Origin: Mycolicibacterium confluentis
GTDB lineage: Bacteria; Actinomycetota; Actinomycetes; Mycobacteriales; Mycobacteriaceae
Length of the DNA: 64,000 nt
NCBI RefSeq assembly: GCF_010729895.1
Contig: NZ_AP022612.1
Location: 5,270,001-5,334,000, forward strand
Direction: 5' to 3'
Within the stretch, counting starts at the first letter, position 1. Every line of letters begins with the position of its first letter. The position numbers were made by a program, and so were the translations under genes. Positions 51,922-60,874 of this stretch are shown here, in pieces. The notes under the pieces were generated by a model, which was given only the letters and a program-made list of their open reading frames with translations, made no database searches and was not told the DNA's origin.

Positions 51922-54821
51922 CGTCACCCTCCCCCGCAGTTCTGGACCTGGTCACATCCCTGAGCCGGTCGCGGCCCGGGCTCGAGATCGATGTGTCGTC
52001 ATTGACGCGAGCTCAATTCGCCTATGACGCTTCGAATTACCGGCTGACCCCACAAGCGGTCGCCCATCCCCGCGATGTCGACGACGTCGTCGCCATCGTC
52101 CGCCAGGCGCACCGGCTGAAGCTGCCGATCACCACCCGGGGCTCGGGCACCTCAATGGCTGGCAATGCGGTGGGCACCGGGTTGGTGCTCAACCTTGCCC
52201 GCCACATGAACAGAGTGCTCCGCGTCGATGACGATGCCCGCACAGCCACCGTGGAAGCCGGTGTGGTGTTGGACTCGCTGCAGGAGGTCGTGCGGCCGTA
52301 CGGGCTGATGTTCGGGCCCGATCCGTCCTCACACAGCCGCGCCACGCTCGGCGGGATGATCGGCAACGACGCCTGCGGCAATCATTCGGTGGCCTACGGT
52401 CGCACCGGCGATCACGTCCTCGAGCTGGATCTCGTGCTGGCCGACGGCGTTCGGGTCCGCGCCGACAGCACGGGCATCACCGCGGTGGACCCCGCCGACG
52501 AGCAGCGCGTGCGCGTGCTCGAGCGGGGTCTGCGCGAGCTGATCCAGAGCCACCTCGCCGTTCTGCGCACCGAACTCGACCGGGTGCCCCGCCAGGTGTC
52601 CGGCTACCACCTCCATCAACTCCTCCCCGAGCGCGGATTCGACGTGGCCCGCAGCCTGGTGGGCAGCGAGGGCACCCTCGCGATCGTCGTCGCCGCCACG
52701 GTGCAACTCGTGTCCCGTCCGTCCTTGAACGGGCTGACAGTGATCGGATACGACGACATCGCTGCGGCCGCCGAGGATGTCCCCACCATCCTCGAACTGA
52801 AGCCGGCGGCTGTCGAGGGGATGGATCAGGCCATCGTCGAGACGATGCGAGCCCGGCGCGGCGAAGCCGCCGTGGGCCAGATGCCTGAAGGCAACGCCTG
52901 GCTGTATGTGGAATTCCTCGAAGACGATCCAGACCTGATCGCGCACAAGGTCGCTCAACTGAAGGACCGGGTGCGCGCCGAAGGTCGCGCCCGTGAGGTG
53001 CGCTGGGTGACCTCGGGCCCGGAGCGGGCCGCCATCTGGCGCGTCCGCGAGGACGGCGCCGGCCTGTCGGCAATCGGTCCCGGCGGGATTCGGACCTGGC
53101 CGGGATGGGAGGACGCCGCGGTCGCTCCGGATCGCCTGGCAAGCTACCTGCGCGACTTCCGTAACCTGTTGCAGGCGCACGGGTTCGACGGTGTGCTCTA
53201 CGGACACTTCGGGGCCGGCTGCATTCATGTGCGGATCAACTTCACCACCGACACGGCCGCCGGACGTGACGCGATGCGCTCCTTCGTCGTGGCGGCGGCG
53301 GAACTTGTGACCAGCCACGGCGGCACCTTGTCCGGCGAACACGGCGACGGCCGCTCCCGCAGCGAGCTGCTTCCCCTGATGTACACCCCAACCGTGATGT
53401 CGGCATTCGCCCAGCTGAAGACGATCTGGGATCCAGACGGCATGCTCAACCCGGGCGTGCTGATCAACCCGGACGCCCTGAGCGCGAACATCCCGAGCGC
53501 ACCCCCTGCACTTCCTGCGACCTTCGCCCTTGTCGACGACGACGGAGACCTGGCCAAGGCCGCGGGCCGTTGCATCGGAATCGGACGCTGCATCGCGGAC
53601 ACCGGCGGGGTGATGTGCCCGTCGTATCGAGCCACACATGACGAGAAGGACTCCACCCGCGGAAGGGCCAGGGCTCTGCAGAGTTGGGCCGCCCGGGCAG
53701 ATACCCCGGACACCGCCGACGGCGCGGACATTCTGCGCACACTCGATCTGTGTCTGTCCTGTAAGGCCTGTTCGACGGACTGCCCGACGGGCACCGACAT
53801 GGCCACCTACAAGTCCGAATTCCTTCATCAGCACTACCGGGGGCAGATGCGCCCGCTGACGCACTACACGCTGGGTTGGCTCCCGACGGCTCTGCGTGCG
53901 ACGCGGTGGATCGCACCGGTGGTCAACGCGATGCTGTCATCGCGGTGGGTGGTTCGGGCGCTGCCTCGACTCGCTGGGATCACGAGCGAGCGCCGGATGC
54001 CCAGATTCGCGTCCTCCCGGTCGATTTCCCGCGAACTGGCGCAGGTCCCGCGCTCGGGTGGCCGAGCCCTGCTGTTCGTGGACTCGTTCACCCGAGGGTT
54101 CCGGCCGGAACTTGTCGGATCCGCACAGCGGGTGCTGGCCGCCGCCGGCGTGCAGGTCGAACTCGCACCGGACGTGTGCTGCGGCCTGACCTGGATCACC
54201 ACCGGTCAGCTCGGTGTCGCGCGTCGAGTCCTGCGCCGCACGGTCCGACTCCTCAATCGGCCTGCAGCAAGCAGTCTTCCGATCATCGTGCTGGAGCCCA
54301 GCTGCGCCTCGGCGCTCGCTCACGACCTGCCTGCTCTGCTGCAGCACGACGACGCTCGGGCGGTGGCCGGGCGGGTGCTGACATTCGACCAGGCGCTGCA
54401 CACCTTGGCAGATCCCGAGTGGGAGTATCCGGAGCTGCCCGAGAACGGAACTCTGCAGACTCACTGCCACGAGTACGCGACGTTCCGTTCTCACAAGCAG
54501 TCCGACTCGCTTCGCGGACACGGGATGACGAATCTGCAGGAGGCCACCGGCTGCTGTGGACTGGCCGGCAATTTCGGTTTCGAGGCGGACCACTACTCGA
54601 CGTCAGTGGCGGTTGCCGGGCAGGCGTTGCTGCCCGCCTTGGACCGGTCCTCGGAGTCCGACGTCGTACTCGCGGACGGGTTCAGCTGTGCGACACAGAT
54701 CTCCCAACTGCGCCCGGACCGCAAACCTCTGCACCTCGCGCAACTGCTGGACGCGCTGCTGGCCGAGAGATCCGCCGCACCGGACCAGCAGCCCGAGAGT
54801 CAAGGCCGTCCGGTCTCCTGA
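51918..54821 (+). CDS. fused FAD/iron-sulphur 2-hydroxyacid dehydrogenase (YdiJ type)
   Basis: A 967-residue fusion. The N-terminal half is a GlcD/D-lactate-dehydrogenase-type FAD enzyme: PITTRGSGTSMAGNAVGTG, ATLGGMIGNDACGNHS, YGHFGAGCIHVR and GTLSGEHGDGRSRSELL. The middle has two iron-sulphur blocks, GRCIGIGRCIA and CLSCKACSTDCPTGTD. The C-terminal CCG domains contain VCCGLTW and TGCCGLAG. This layout matches E. coli YdiJ, a D-2-hydroxyglutarate dehydrogenase. It probably oxidises a 2-hydroxyacid to a 2-oxoacid and passes electrons to the membrane. Confidence 0.92.
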   Translation: MTSPSPAVLDLVTSLSRSRPGLEIDVSSLTRAQFAYDASNYRLTPQAVAHPRDVDDVVAIVRQAHRLKLPITTRGSGTSMAGNAVGTGLVLNLARHMNRVLRVDDDARTATVEAGVVLDSLQEVVRPYGLMFGPDPSSHSRATLGGMIGNDACGNHSVAYGRTGDHVLELDLVLADGVRVRADSTGITAVDPADEQRVRVLERGLRELIQSHLAVLRTELDRVPRQVSGYHLHQLLPERGFDVARSLVGSEGTLAIVVAATVQLVSRPSLNGLTVIGYDDIAAAAEDVPTILELKPAAVEGMDQAIVETMRARRGEAAVGQMPEGNAWLYVEFLEDDPDLIAHKVAQLKDRVRAEGRAREVRWVTSGPERAAIWRVREDGAGLSAIGPGGIRTWPGWEDAAVAPDRLASYLRDFRNLLQAHGFDGVLYGHFGAGCIHVRINFTTDTAAGRDAMRSFVVAAAELVTSHGGTLSGEHGDGRSRSELLPLMYTPTVMSAFAQLKTIWDPDGMLNPGVLINPDALSANIPSAPPALPATFALVDDDGDLAKAAGRCIGIGRCIADTGGVMCPSYRATHDEKDSTRGRARALQSWAARADTPDTADGADILRTLDLCLSCKACSTDCPTGTDMATYKSEFLHQHYRGQMRPLTHYTLGWLPTALRATRWIAPVVNAMLSSRWVVRALPRLAGITSERRMPRFASSRSISRELAQVPRSGGRALLFVDSFTRGFRPELVGSAQRVLAAAGVQVELAPDVCCGLTWITTGQLGVARRVLRRTVRLLNRPAASSLPIIVLEPSCASALAHDLPALLQHDDARAVAGRVLTFDQALHTLADPEWEYPELPENGTLQTHCHEYATFRSHKQSDSLRGHGMTNLQEATGCCGLAGNFGFEADHYSTSVAVAGQALLPALDRSSESDVVLADGFSCATQISQLRPDRKPLHLAQLLDALLAERSAAPDQQPESQGRPVS

Positions 54822-54833
54822 CCGCGGACACCG

Positions 54834-54876
54834 AAAAGGCGCCTGTCCCGATGTTCATCGGGCCAGGCGCCTTTTT
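54834..54876. terminator. strong bidirectional intrinsic terminator
   Basis: AAAAGGCGCCTG pairs with CAGGCGCCTTTT, with CCCGATG/CATCGGG pairing inside, and TTTTT follows. On the opposite strand the A run becomes a T run, so it can end transcription of both the FAD/FeS gene and the convergent VOC gene. Confidence 0.93.
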
Positions 54877-54909
54877 CGAAGTGCTGACGAGCCTTGAGGT
54901 TTCGCCGGA

Positions 54910-55464
54910 CTAACGGGCCGGTGGCCACACACTGTCGGGTTCGCGCCGCACCGCCGGAACCGTGATGGCCTCCAAGTAGTAGCCGAATCGGTCGAGGGTG
55001 TCGAAGTACGCGAAACCTCCCGATCCGTCCGCACCGTTACCGAAACCAGCTTGGACAAGCGGGAATCCGGCCTGCTCCATCCGTTCGATCGAGCCTCTGA
55101 GATCCGGCACGTACCAGCCGATGTGGTGCAGGCCCTGGCCGCGATCTTCGAGCCACTCGTTGTAGATGCTGGGACCGGCACCCGGTTCGATGAGCTCCAC
55201 CTGGGGGTTTTCGCCGCACAGGGCAATGGTCATGGACCACTGCCCGGGACCGCCCCGATAGAGCCTCTCGCCGAGCGTTTCACCGTTGTACTCCCAGATT
55301 CGCCAACCGGCCTGCGAGAAACCGATCGCTCCCCAGTCGCGGAGGCCGGCCTCGAGTTCCGGAACGACGATGCCGATCTGGCCGGGTCGGCCCCCGGCGT
55401 CGTTGATCAGGGGCACCTCGGCGAGGACGTCGGCTGACATCGCCGATTCAGGCAGCATTCTCAT
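54910..55464 (-). CDS. VOC/glyoxalase-fold protein, methylmalonyl-CoA epimerase-like
   Basis: A 184-residue single-chain VOC protein. GRPGQIGIVVPELEAGLRDWG starts the first module and LHHIGWYVPDLRGSIERMEQAGFP the second; metal ligands are the expected His and Glu (VELIEPGAG, YYLEAI). The HHIGWYV block resembles methylmalonyl-CoA epimerase but many small-ring enzymes share it. ATG codons at 55464 and 55440 are both possible starts. It leads into an oxidase gene 44 bases downstream of its position on the other side. Confidence 0.8.
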   Translation of the reverse strand: MRMLPESAMSADVLAEVPLINDAGGRPGQIGIVVPELEAGLRDWGAIGFSQAGWRIWEYNGETLGERLYRGGPGQWSMTIALCGENPQVELIEPGAGPSIYNEWLEDRGQGLHHIGWYVPDLRGSIERMEQAGFPLVQAGFGNGADGSGGFAYFDTLDRFGYYLEAITVPAVRREPDSVWPPAR

Positions 55465-55508
55465 CTACTCTCTGTTGCGGGCGAGCCTTCGACATCGTCC
55501 GAATCTTG

Positions 55509-56675
55509 TTATGCGTCAGCGGCAATGGCGCTGGGACGGTCGGGAAGCAGTGTGTCCGCGAACGCGAAGGTGCGCGCCTCCCCGTGGACCGCCCACTCGG
55601 CGCCGAGTCGGCCCACCGCTGCGGAGACGGTCAAGCCCATGCCGCCGAGGCCTCCCACGACGACGACCCGCGGGTCGCTGCGCTGGGGACCGACCAGGAA
55701 GTCCCCGTCCAGGCTGTTGGGATACAGCCCGCTCCAGCCACCGTTGAGACTGGCGTCCTCCCAGCCCGGGAATCGGTCCATCAATCCCTCGGCGAGCGAC
55801 TCGAGGAAGGCATCGTCCACACCTCGGCGGTACCGATCGGCGTCCACCGACTCCTCCAGGAGTTCATAGGTGTGCGCTCCGGCGATGAAGTTGCCGGGCT
55901 CGCCTTCGGGACGGATGTAGACACCCGCGTCGCCCGAACCCGGGAAGTACATCTGGATCATCGGGACGTCTCGACCGGCCAGCGACGGCACCTGCACCTG
56001 AGCGATCTGGTGCCGCTGGTTGTGCGTCGTGGCGTTGGTGCCGAGCAGGCTCGACACGTGACCCAGCCACGATCCCGCAGCATTGACCACCACGTCGGCT
56101 TCGATGTCACCCTGCGTGGTCTTCAGCGTGATCGCCGCGCCGCTCGTATCGGCTTCGAGCACCTCGCAGCGAGGCCGGTAGACGACGCCACGTTCCTTGC
56201 CGGCCGCGAGATACGCCGCGCACAGGCCGGGACCGTCGAGATGACCGTCGAAGGGACCGTACATTCCGCCGGTGATGTCATCGGTGCGGATCCCGGGCAT
56301 CATTTCCGCGATCTGCTCCGCGGTCACCGAGACGCTGGTCCCGTCGCTGATGCGCGCGACCGTCGACTGGATCCGCTCGAACTGCTCCGGTGTCCGGGCC
56401 ACCCGGATGTAGCCGGTGCGGTAGAGCGTGAGGAGACCAGCCGACTCCATCTCGTCGAAGACGTTCAGGCTGAAGCGGCGCATCTCGAGGTCTATTCCGT
56501 CGAAGGTCTGACGGTTGAAAACCCCTGCAGAAAGCCCACTCGAGCCTTCACCGGCGTAGGACTTGTCGATGACGGTGACCGACCCGGCACCGAGTTGTGC
56601 CGCACAGAGCGCGGTGCTCAGGCCCGCCGCTCCGGCACCGATCACCACGACGCGTGCAGATCCTGCCGTCGTCAT
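55509..56675 (-). CDS. FAD-dependent amino acid/amine oxidase (DAO family)
   Basis: A 388-residue DAO-type flavoprotein: VVVIGAGAAGLSTALCAAQLG and EGSSGLSAGVFNRQ at the N-terminus, VVNAAGSW in the middle and VVVGGLGGMGLTVSAAVGR at the C-terminus. The family oxidises the C-N bond of amino acids, sarcosine or glycine derivatives. It lies 52 bases after the aldehyde dehydrogenase gene on the same strand, which suits an amine to aldehyde to acid sequence. ATG 56675 puts the Rossmann strand close to the start. Confidence 0.88.
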   Translation of the reverse strand: MTTAGSARVVVIGAGAAGLSTALCAAQLGAGSVTVIDKSYAGEGSSGLSAGVFNRQTFDGIDLEMRRFSLNVFDEMESAGLLTLYRTGYIRVARTPEQFERIQSTVARISDGTSVSVTAEQIAEMMPGIRTDDITGGMYGPFDGHLDGPGLCAAYLAAGKERGVVYRPRCEVLEADTSGAAITLKTTQGDIEADVVVNAAGSWLGHVSSLLGTNATTHNQRHQIAQVQVPSLAGRDVPMIQMYFPGSGDAGVYIRPEGEPGNFIAGAHTYELLEESVDADRYRRGVDDAFLESLAEGLMDRFPGWEDASLNGGWSGLYPNSLDGDFLVGPQRSDPRVVVVGGLGGMGLTVSAAVGRLGAEWAVHGEARTFAFADTLLPDRPSAIAADA

Positions 56676-56727
56676 CGCATCACGCCAGCGCGTCGACCCG
56701 CCACCCTGTACGTCCGCCGTTGCATGA

Positions 56728-58182
56728 TCATCGCCGGGTGGTGTCGATCGCGATGTGCTTGGACTCGGTGTGCTCAAGGATCGCCTCGGTCGACAGCTCG
56801 CGACCCACACCCGAGTGCTTCCAGCCGCCGAACGGCATCTCGGTCACCGTCTTGCTGTGATCGTTGACCCACACGGTCCCGGCCTCGAGTTCCTCCGCAA
56901 CCCGCAGACCCCGGTCGAGGCTGCGAGTCCACACACCGCCGGACAGACCATGCTCCTGCTCGTTGACCCAGCCCAGAACCTCCTCCTCGGTCTGGAAGGA
57001 CGTGACCGTGATGACGGGGCCGAAGATCTCGGTCTGCTTGATCGGATCATCATGGCGCACACCGTCGAGCACCGTGGCCGGGTAGAAGTAGCCCGGCCGG
57101 TCGGGCACCTTCCCACCGGTGACCACCGTGACGTGCGGAAGCGCCGCGGCCTCGTCGACCAGGCGGGCCACCCGCTCCTGCTGCTGCTTGGAGACCAGAG
57201 GACCGATCACGGTCTCCTCGTCGAACGCCCCGCCCAGCGTCTGCTTCTCCGCGACGCGGACGCACGCCTCGACGACGCGGTCCTTGATGCTCTCGTGCGC
57301 GAAGATTCGCGAAAGGGCATGGCAGTCCTGCCCGGAGTTGCGGAAGGTGCCCTGCGGCAGCGTCGCCTCGAACAAGTCGAGATCGGCGTCGTCGAACACG
57401 AGGATCGCCGAAGGCCCACCGAGTTCGAGGTGCAGCTTCTTCATCTCGGGAGCGGCGTTGGCGTAGATGATCTTTCCGGTCGAGGTCTCACCGGTCATCG
57501 AGATCATCGGCACCTTGGGATGGGTCACCAGTGCGTTGCCGACCGTCGGGCCATTGCCCATCACCAGGTTGAAGACACCCGGCGGGAGGAACTCCTGCGC
57601 GATCTCAGCCACCAGGGAGGTGACGATGGGAGTCTCTTCGGCGGGCTTGACCACCACGGCATTTCCAGCCGCGAGCGCCGGGCCGATCTTCCACACCAGC
57701 AGGGCCAGCGGGTAGTTCCACGGCACGATGCAACCGACCACTCCGAGCGGACTGCGGCGGGCAAAGCTCGTCAGACCGTCCCGGAAGTTGCCCGAGTTCG
57801 GCACCGACATGTGCCGCGCACCGTAGGCGAAGAACTTGATGCGGTCGGCCGATCCGAAGACTTCGGCGACACCGGCGGAGACGGGCTTGCCCACCTCAAG
57901 CGCCTCGAGCGCGCCAAGCTCTTCCCGCCGTGCAACCAGTGCCTCTGCGAATGCCGAGAGGGCATCGGCCCGCTCGCGGAACGTCTTCCGCCGCCAGACT
58001 TTGAAGCCCTCCAGACTCGAGGCCACCGCCTGGTCGACGCCTTCGGCGCCCACGTCGGTGATCTGTGCGATCACTTCGCCCGTCGACGGATCGAACACGT
58101 CGATCTGAGGACCTTCAAAGGCAACCCTTTTGCCGCCGATGATCGGGTCCAGCGAAGGGATCACGCCCTCAAATCTCGCCAT
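56728..58182 (-). CDS. NAD-dependent aldehyde dehydrogenase
   Basis: A 484-residue aldehyde dehydrogenase. PWNYPLALLVWKIGPALAAG and KPAEETP bind the cofactor, ELGGPSAILVF has the general-base Glu and the nucleophile is in RNSGQDCHALSRI. EMPFGGWKHSGVGRE completes the fold. Length and motifs are those of betaine/gamma-aminobutyraldehyde-type enzymes. It sits between the aminotransferase gene and the oxidase gene, all on the minus strand, and would oxidise their aldehyde product. Confidence 0.92.
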   Translation of the reverse strand: MARFEGVIPSLDPIIGGKRVAFEGPQIDVFDPSTGEVIAQITDVGAEGVDQAVASSLEGFKVWRRKTFRERADALSAFAEALVARREELGALEALEVGKPVSAGVAEVFGSADRIKFFAYGARHMSVPNSGNFRDGLTSFARRSPLGVVGCIVPWNYPLALLVWKIGPALAAGNAVVVKPAEETPIVTSLVAEIAQEFLPPGVFNLVMGNGPTVGNALVTHPKVPMISMTGETSTGKIIYANAAPEMKKLHLELGGPSAILVFDDADLDLFEATLPQGTFRNSGQDCHALSRIFAHESIKDRVVEACVRVAEKQTLGGAFDEETVIGPLVSKQQQERVARLVDEAAALPHVTVVTGGKVPDRPGYFYPATVLDGVRHDDPIKQTEIFGPVITVTSFQTEEEVLGWVNEQEHGLSGGVWTRSLDRGLRVAEELEAGTVWVNDHSKTVTEMPFGGWKHSGVGRELSTEAILEHTESKHIAIDTTRR

Positions 58183-58241
58183 TGCACTTGCCTTTCCATT
58201 GATTGGTCAATTCGGGGATGGGACCGCGCGTCCCTGTTCAG

Positions 58242-59552
58242 CTAAGCCAGGAGTGCGGGAAGCGAGTCGTCGATCGCAGCGATGGTGCGATCGATGTGCT
58301 CCTCGGTGTGTGCCGCGCACAACAGGATCAGCCCACGTTCGGCAATGTGGATGCCGCGGTCCAGCAGCAGAGCCGTCAACCGCGCGACGGACTTACGGTC
58401 GTCCTTGATGGCCTCGGCGTAGGTGTTGGGGAGGTCGATGCCCCAGAACAGCTGCAGCACAGCACCACAGTTGTTCACTGTCAGCGGGGCCGAGTGCTTG
58501 GCTGCCACGGAGCGAATCCCCTCGGCGAGACGTTCGCTGAGTCGGTTCAGATGCGGGTAGATCTCGTCCTTGCGGGCGTGCAGCTCGTCGAGCGTGGCGA
58601 TACCGGCTGCCAACGACACCGGAGAGCCGTTGAATGTCCCGCCGGGCCGGATCGGGCCGGACGTGACGGGCTCCATCGCCGAACGTGTGCCCCCAAGGAG
58701 CGCGATCGGGAAGCCAGAGGCCATCGCCTTGGACATCACCGTCAGGTCGGGACTGGCGCCAAGTCGTTCCTGGGCGCCACCCAATGCCACGCGGAATCCG
58801 GTGAGGACCTCATCGAAGACGAGCAGTGCGCCGTACCGATCACACAGCTCACGGACGCCGTCGAGGTATTCCCTGGTGGGGGTGAAGGTTCCGAAGTTGC
58901 ACGGTATGGGTTCCATGAACACCGCTGCGACTGGCGGACCATCCCTCAGCGCCTGCTCCAGCGACTCCAAGTCATGCCAGCGCGCGACCGTGACCTGGTC
59001 ACTGGCCACCATCCCGTCCACATAATGGGTTGGTGCACAGGGTGATTCAGATACCGCGGGCATCCATGGGGTGTTCACGCACAGCGGCTCCGCCCACCCG
59101 TGGTAATGGCCCTCGAACTTCACGATCTGCCGGCGGCCTGTCTTGGCCCGCGCCACGCGGACTGCGAGGTGGATGGCCTCGGTGCCGGTGGCTGAGAACG
59201 CGATCACGTCGACGGACGGAACTGCCGCGGCGATCCGTTCGGCCAGTTCGGCTTCGTTGGGACTGACCGCACCCAGAATGATGGACTCGCTCAGGGCCTT
59301 CTCGACAGCCGCCACAACCGACGGGGGCCTGTGCTCCAGAAGCACTGGCCCCAAACCGAGTACGAAGTCGAGATACTCCCGACCCGTGACGTCCGTCACA
59401 GACGCCCCCGATGTCGACGCCACGGCGAGGGTTTCCGCGGCGGTGCGCAGGCGGGCAGCCGAAGCAGCGCCTCGTGCGACCACCTGCACGGCCCGATCGA
59501 GCACCTCGCGATTGGACTGGGTGGAGGGAGTTGAGTCCGGCTTCACCGGCAT
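58242..59552 (-). CDS. class III PLP aminotransferase, glutamate-1-semialdehyde aminomutase-like
   Basis: A 436-residue fold-type I PLP enzyme: FSATGTEAIHLAVRVARA, KFEGHYHGW, EPIPCNFG, LLVFDEVLTGFR and MSKAMASGFPIA with the PLP-binding Lys. GGTFNGSPVSLAAG is the usual phosphate-binding turn. The layout is close to glutamate-1-semialdehyde aminomutase (HemL-like), but the setting is catabolic, so it probably moves or removes an amino group from another substrate. It is the first gene of the minus-strand aminotransferase-dehydrogenase-oxidase-VOC set. Confidence 0.9.
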   Translation of the reverse strand: MPVKPDSTPSTQSNREVLDRAVQVVARGAASAARLRTAAETLAVASTSGASVTDVTGREYLDFVLGLGPVLLEHRPPSVVAAVEKALSESIILGAVSPNEAELAERIAAAVPSVDVIAFSATGTEAIHLAVRVARAKTGRRQIVKFEGHYHGWAEPLCVNTPWMPAVSESPCAPTHYVDGMVASDQVTVARWHDLESLEQALRDGPPVAAVFMEPIPCNFGTFTPTREYLDGVRELCDRYGALLVFDEVLTGFRVALGGAQERLGASPDLTVMSKAMASGFPIALLGGTRSAMEPVTSGPIRPGGTFNGSPVSLAAGIATLDELHARKDEIYPHLNRLSERLAEGIRSVAAKHSAPLTVNNCGAVLQLFWGIDLPNTYAEAIKDDRKSVARLTALLLDRGIHIAERGLILLCAAHTEEHIDRTIAAIDDSLPALLA

Positions 59553-59579
59553 GAAATTACCATCCTTCGAACGAATCGT

Positions 59580-59593
59580 CTATCTAATGATAG
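59580..59593. promoter_or_regulatory. inverted repeat near the aminotransferase start
   Basis: CTATC and GATAG flank TAAT, 28 bases upstream of the aminotransferase ATG. The AT-rich arms could form an operator or be part of the minus-strand promoter. Confidence 0.3.
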
Positions 59594-59767
59594 GAGTGGG
59601 CGGGGGTGCTGTTCATTCGGTCGGCGCCTCCCAATACCCCACGTGACATGGGGGTTCACCAGCCTTTGGGAAGTGATGCCAACGGCCGACCGGGTTCATG
59701 GCGCGAGTGCGCGCCTGACCTCACCGCCGATTGACCGCCGTCGACCCCGCGCGAAGCCGCGCAACAG

Positions 59768-59783
59768 CCTAACGATCGTTAGG
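59768..59783. promoter_or_regulatory. 16-bp palindrome identical to the core of the 42423 palindrome
   Basis: CCTAACGATCGTTAGG is a perfect 16-bp palindrome in the 471-base divergent region 59553-60023, between the aminotransferase and SDR genes. The same 16 bases lie in the centre of the long palindrome beside the TetR gene 17 kb away. Confidence 0.6.
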
Positions 59784-59883
59784 AACGATAGCGCCGGCTG
59801 TCCACCGGCGCAACCAAACGCGCTGCTCCGACCCAAAAACTCTCGTGGCCTGGAGATTTCCAATTCATGGGTTGCCCGCATAC

Positions 59884-59897
59884 CTAACGCACGTTAG
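59884..59897. promoter_or_regulatory. second operator-like site, CTAACG-N2-CGTTAG
   Basis: CTAACGCACGTTAG keeps both half-sites of the 59768 palindrome with a changed centre. It is about 127 bases upstream of the SDR gene. With the other site it suggests cooperative binding of one regulator. The remainder of the 59553-60023 region shows nothing else clear. Confidence 0.55.
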
Positions 59898-60023
59898 TGT
59901 CTGGAGTCTGAATCGCCCACCCGCCGGGCTGGCGGAGAACAGTTGTGTTGATGCAGCATTTCGCCCGCTGACAGCGGGCCCGCAGACTTGAGCATCGAAC
60001 ATCCTTCGAGAAAGGCGCCAACA

Positions 60024-60791
60024 ATGACGGCTGATGAAACCCGCGTTGCCCTGGTTACCGGCGGCAACAGTGGTATCGGACTCGCAACTGCCCAACTCCT
60101 CAACGAGCGGGGTTACGCGGTCGCCATCTGCGGCCGGGATGCGGGCCGTCTCGAAACGGCGGTCAACGAAACCGGCGCCAAGCTGGCGGTGCAGGCCGAT
60201 GTCTCCGATCGGGACGCGGCGTACGCGGCGGTCGAGGAGGTCGTCGGCACGCTCGGTCGTCTGGATGCACTGGTGAACGCGCACGGCATCCTCGGTGCGC
60301 CAACTCCTCTGGCCGACCTCACACCCGAGCAGTGGCACACCATGTTGAACATCAACCTGCTCGGACCGATCTGGACCACCACGGCAGCCACCGCCGAACT
60401 CAGCAAGACCCAGGGCGCCGTGGTGAACGTAGCGTCGATCAACGCCATCCAAGCTGAGCAGCAGATGGCACCCTACGGCGTGTCCAAGGCAGGGCTGGTG
60501 GGCTTCACCAAGTACGCCGCGGCCGACCTCGCGCCCATGGGAATTCGGGTCAACGCCGTACTTCCCGGCTGGGTGCACACACCGATGGCCGCCCCCCACT
60601 TCGAGGAGGCCGGGGTTACCGACGGGCGGATGTCGACCAACTACATGGGCCGTGCCGCGAGCCCGCGCGAACTGGCCCAAGTGATCGCGTTCCTCTTGTC
60701 CAAGGAAGCGAGTTTCGTGACCGGCGCAGAAATCGTCGCCGACGGCGGGCACTGGATCAAGATGCAGGATCTGGCCCCCCTCACGGACTGA
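60024..60791 (+). CDS. short-chain dehydrogenase/reductase
   Basis: A 255-residue classical SDR with TGGNSGIG at residues 13-20, LVNAHG instead of NNAG, NVASIN and YGVSK, then [11 protein letters not shown]. It is the first gene of a plus-strand pair with pdxS and stands behind the two operator-like palindromes. AAAGG lies about nine bases before the ATG. The reaction is hydroxyl/keto interconversion; the substrate is probably tied to the neighbouring amine pathway. Confidence 0.9.
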   Translation: MTADETRVALVTGGNSGIGLATAQLLNERGYAVAICGRDAGRLETAVNETGAKLAVQADVSDRDAAYAAVEEVVGTLGRLDALVNAHGILGAPTPLADLTPEQWHTMLNINLLGPIWTTTAATAELSKTQGAVVNVASINAIQAEQQMAPYGVSKAGLVGFTKYAAADLAPMGIRVNAVLPGWVHTPMAAPHFEEAGVTDGRMSTNYMGRAASPRELAQVIAFLLSKEASFVTGAEIVADGGHWIKMQDLAPLTD

Positions 60792-60874
60792 CGTCGGCGA
60801 AAAACGTTCGCTGTCAACCGAAATCAACGTCCGCTGGCGTCACAACCAGTGGCTGTGAGCCTGAAAGAACGCTG

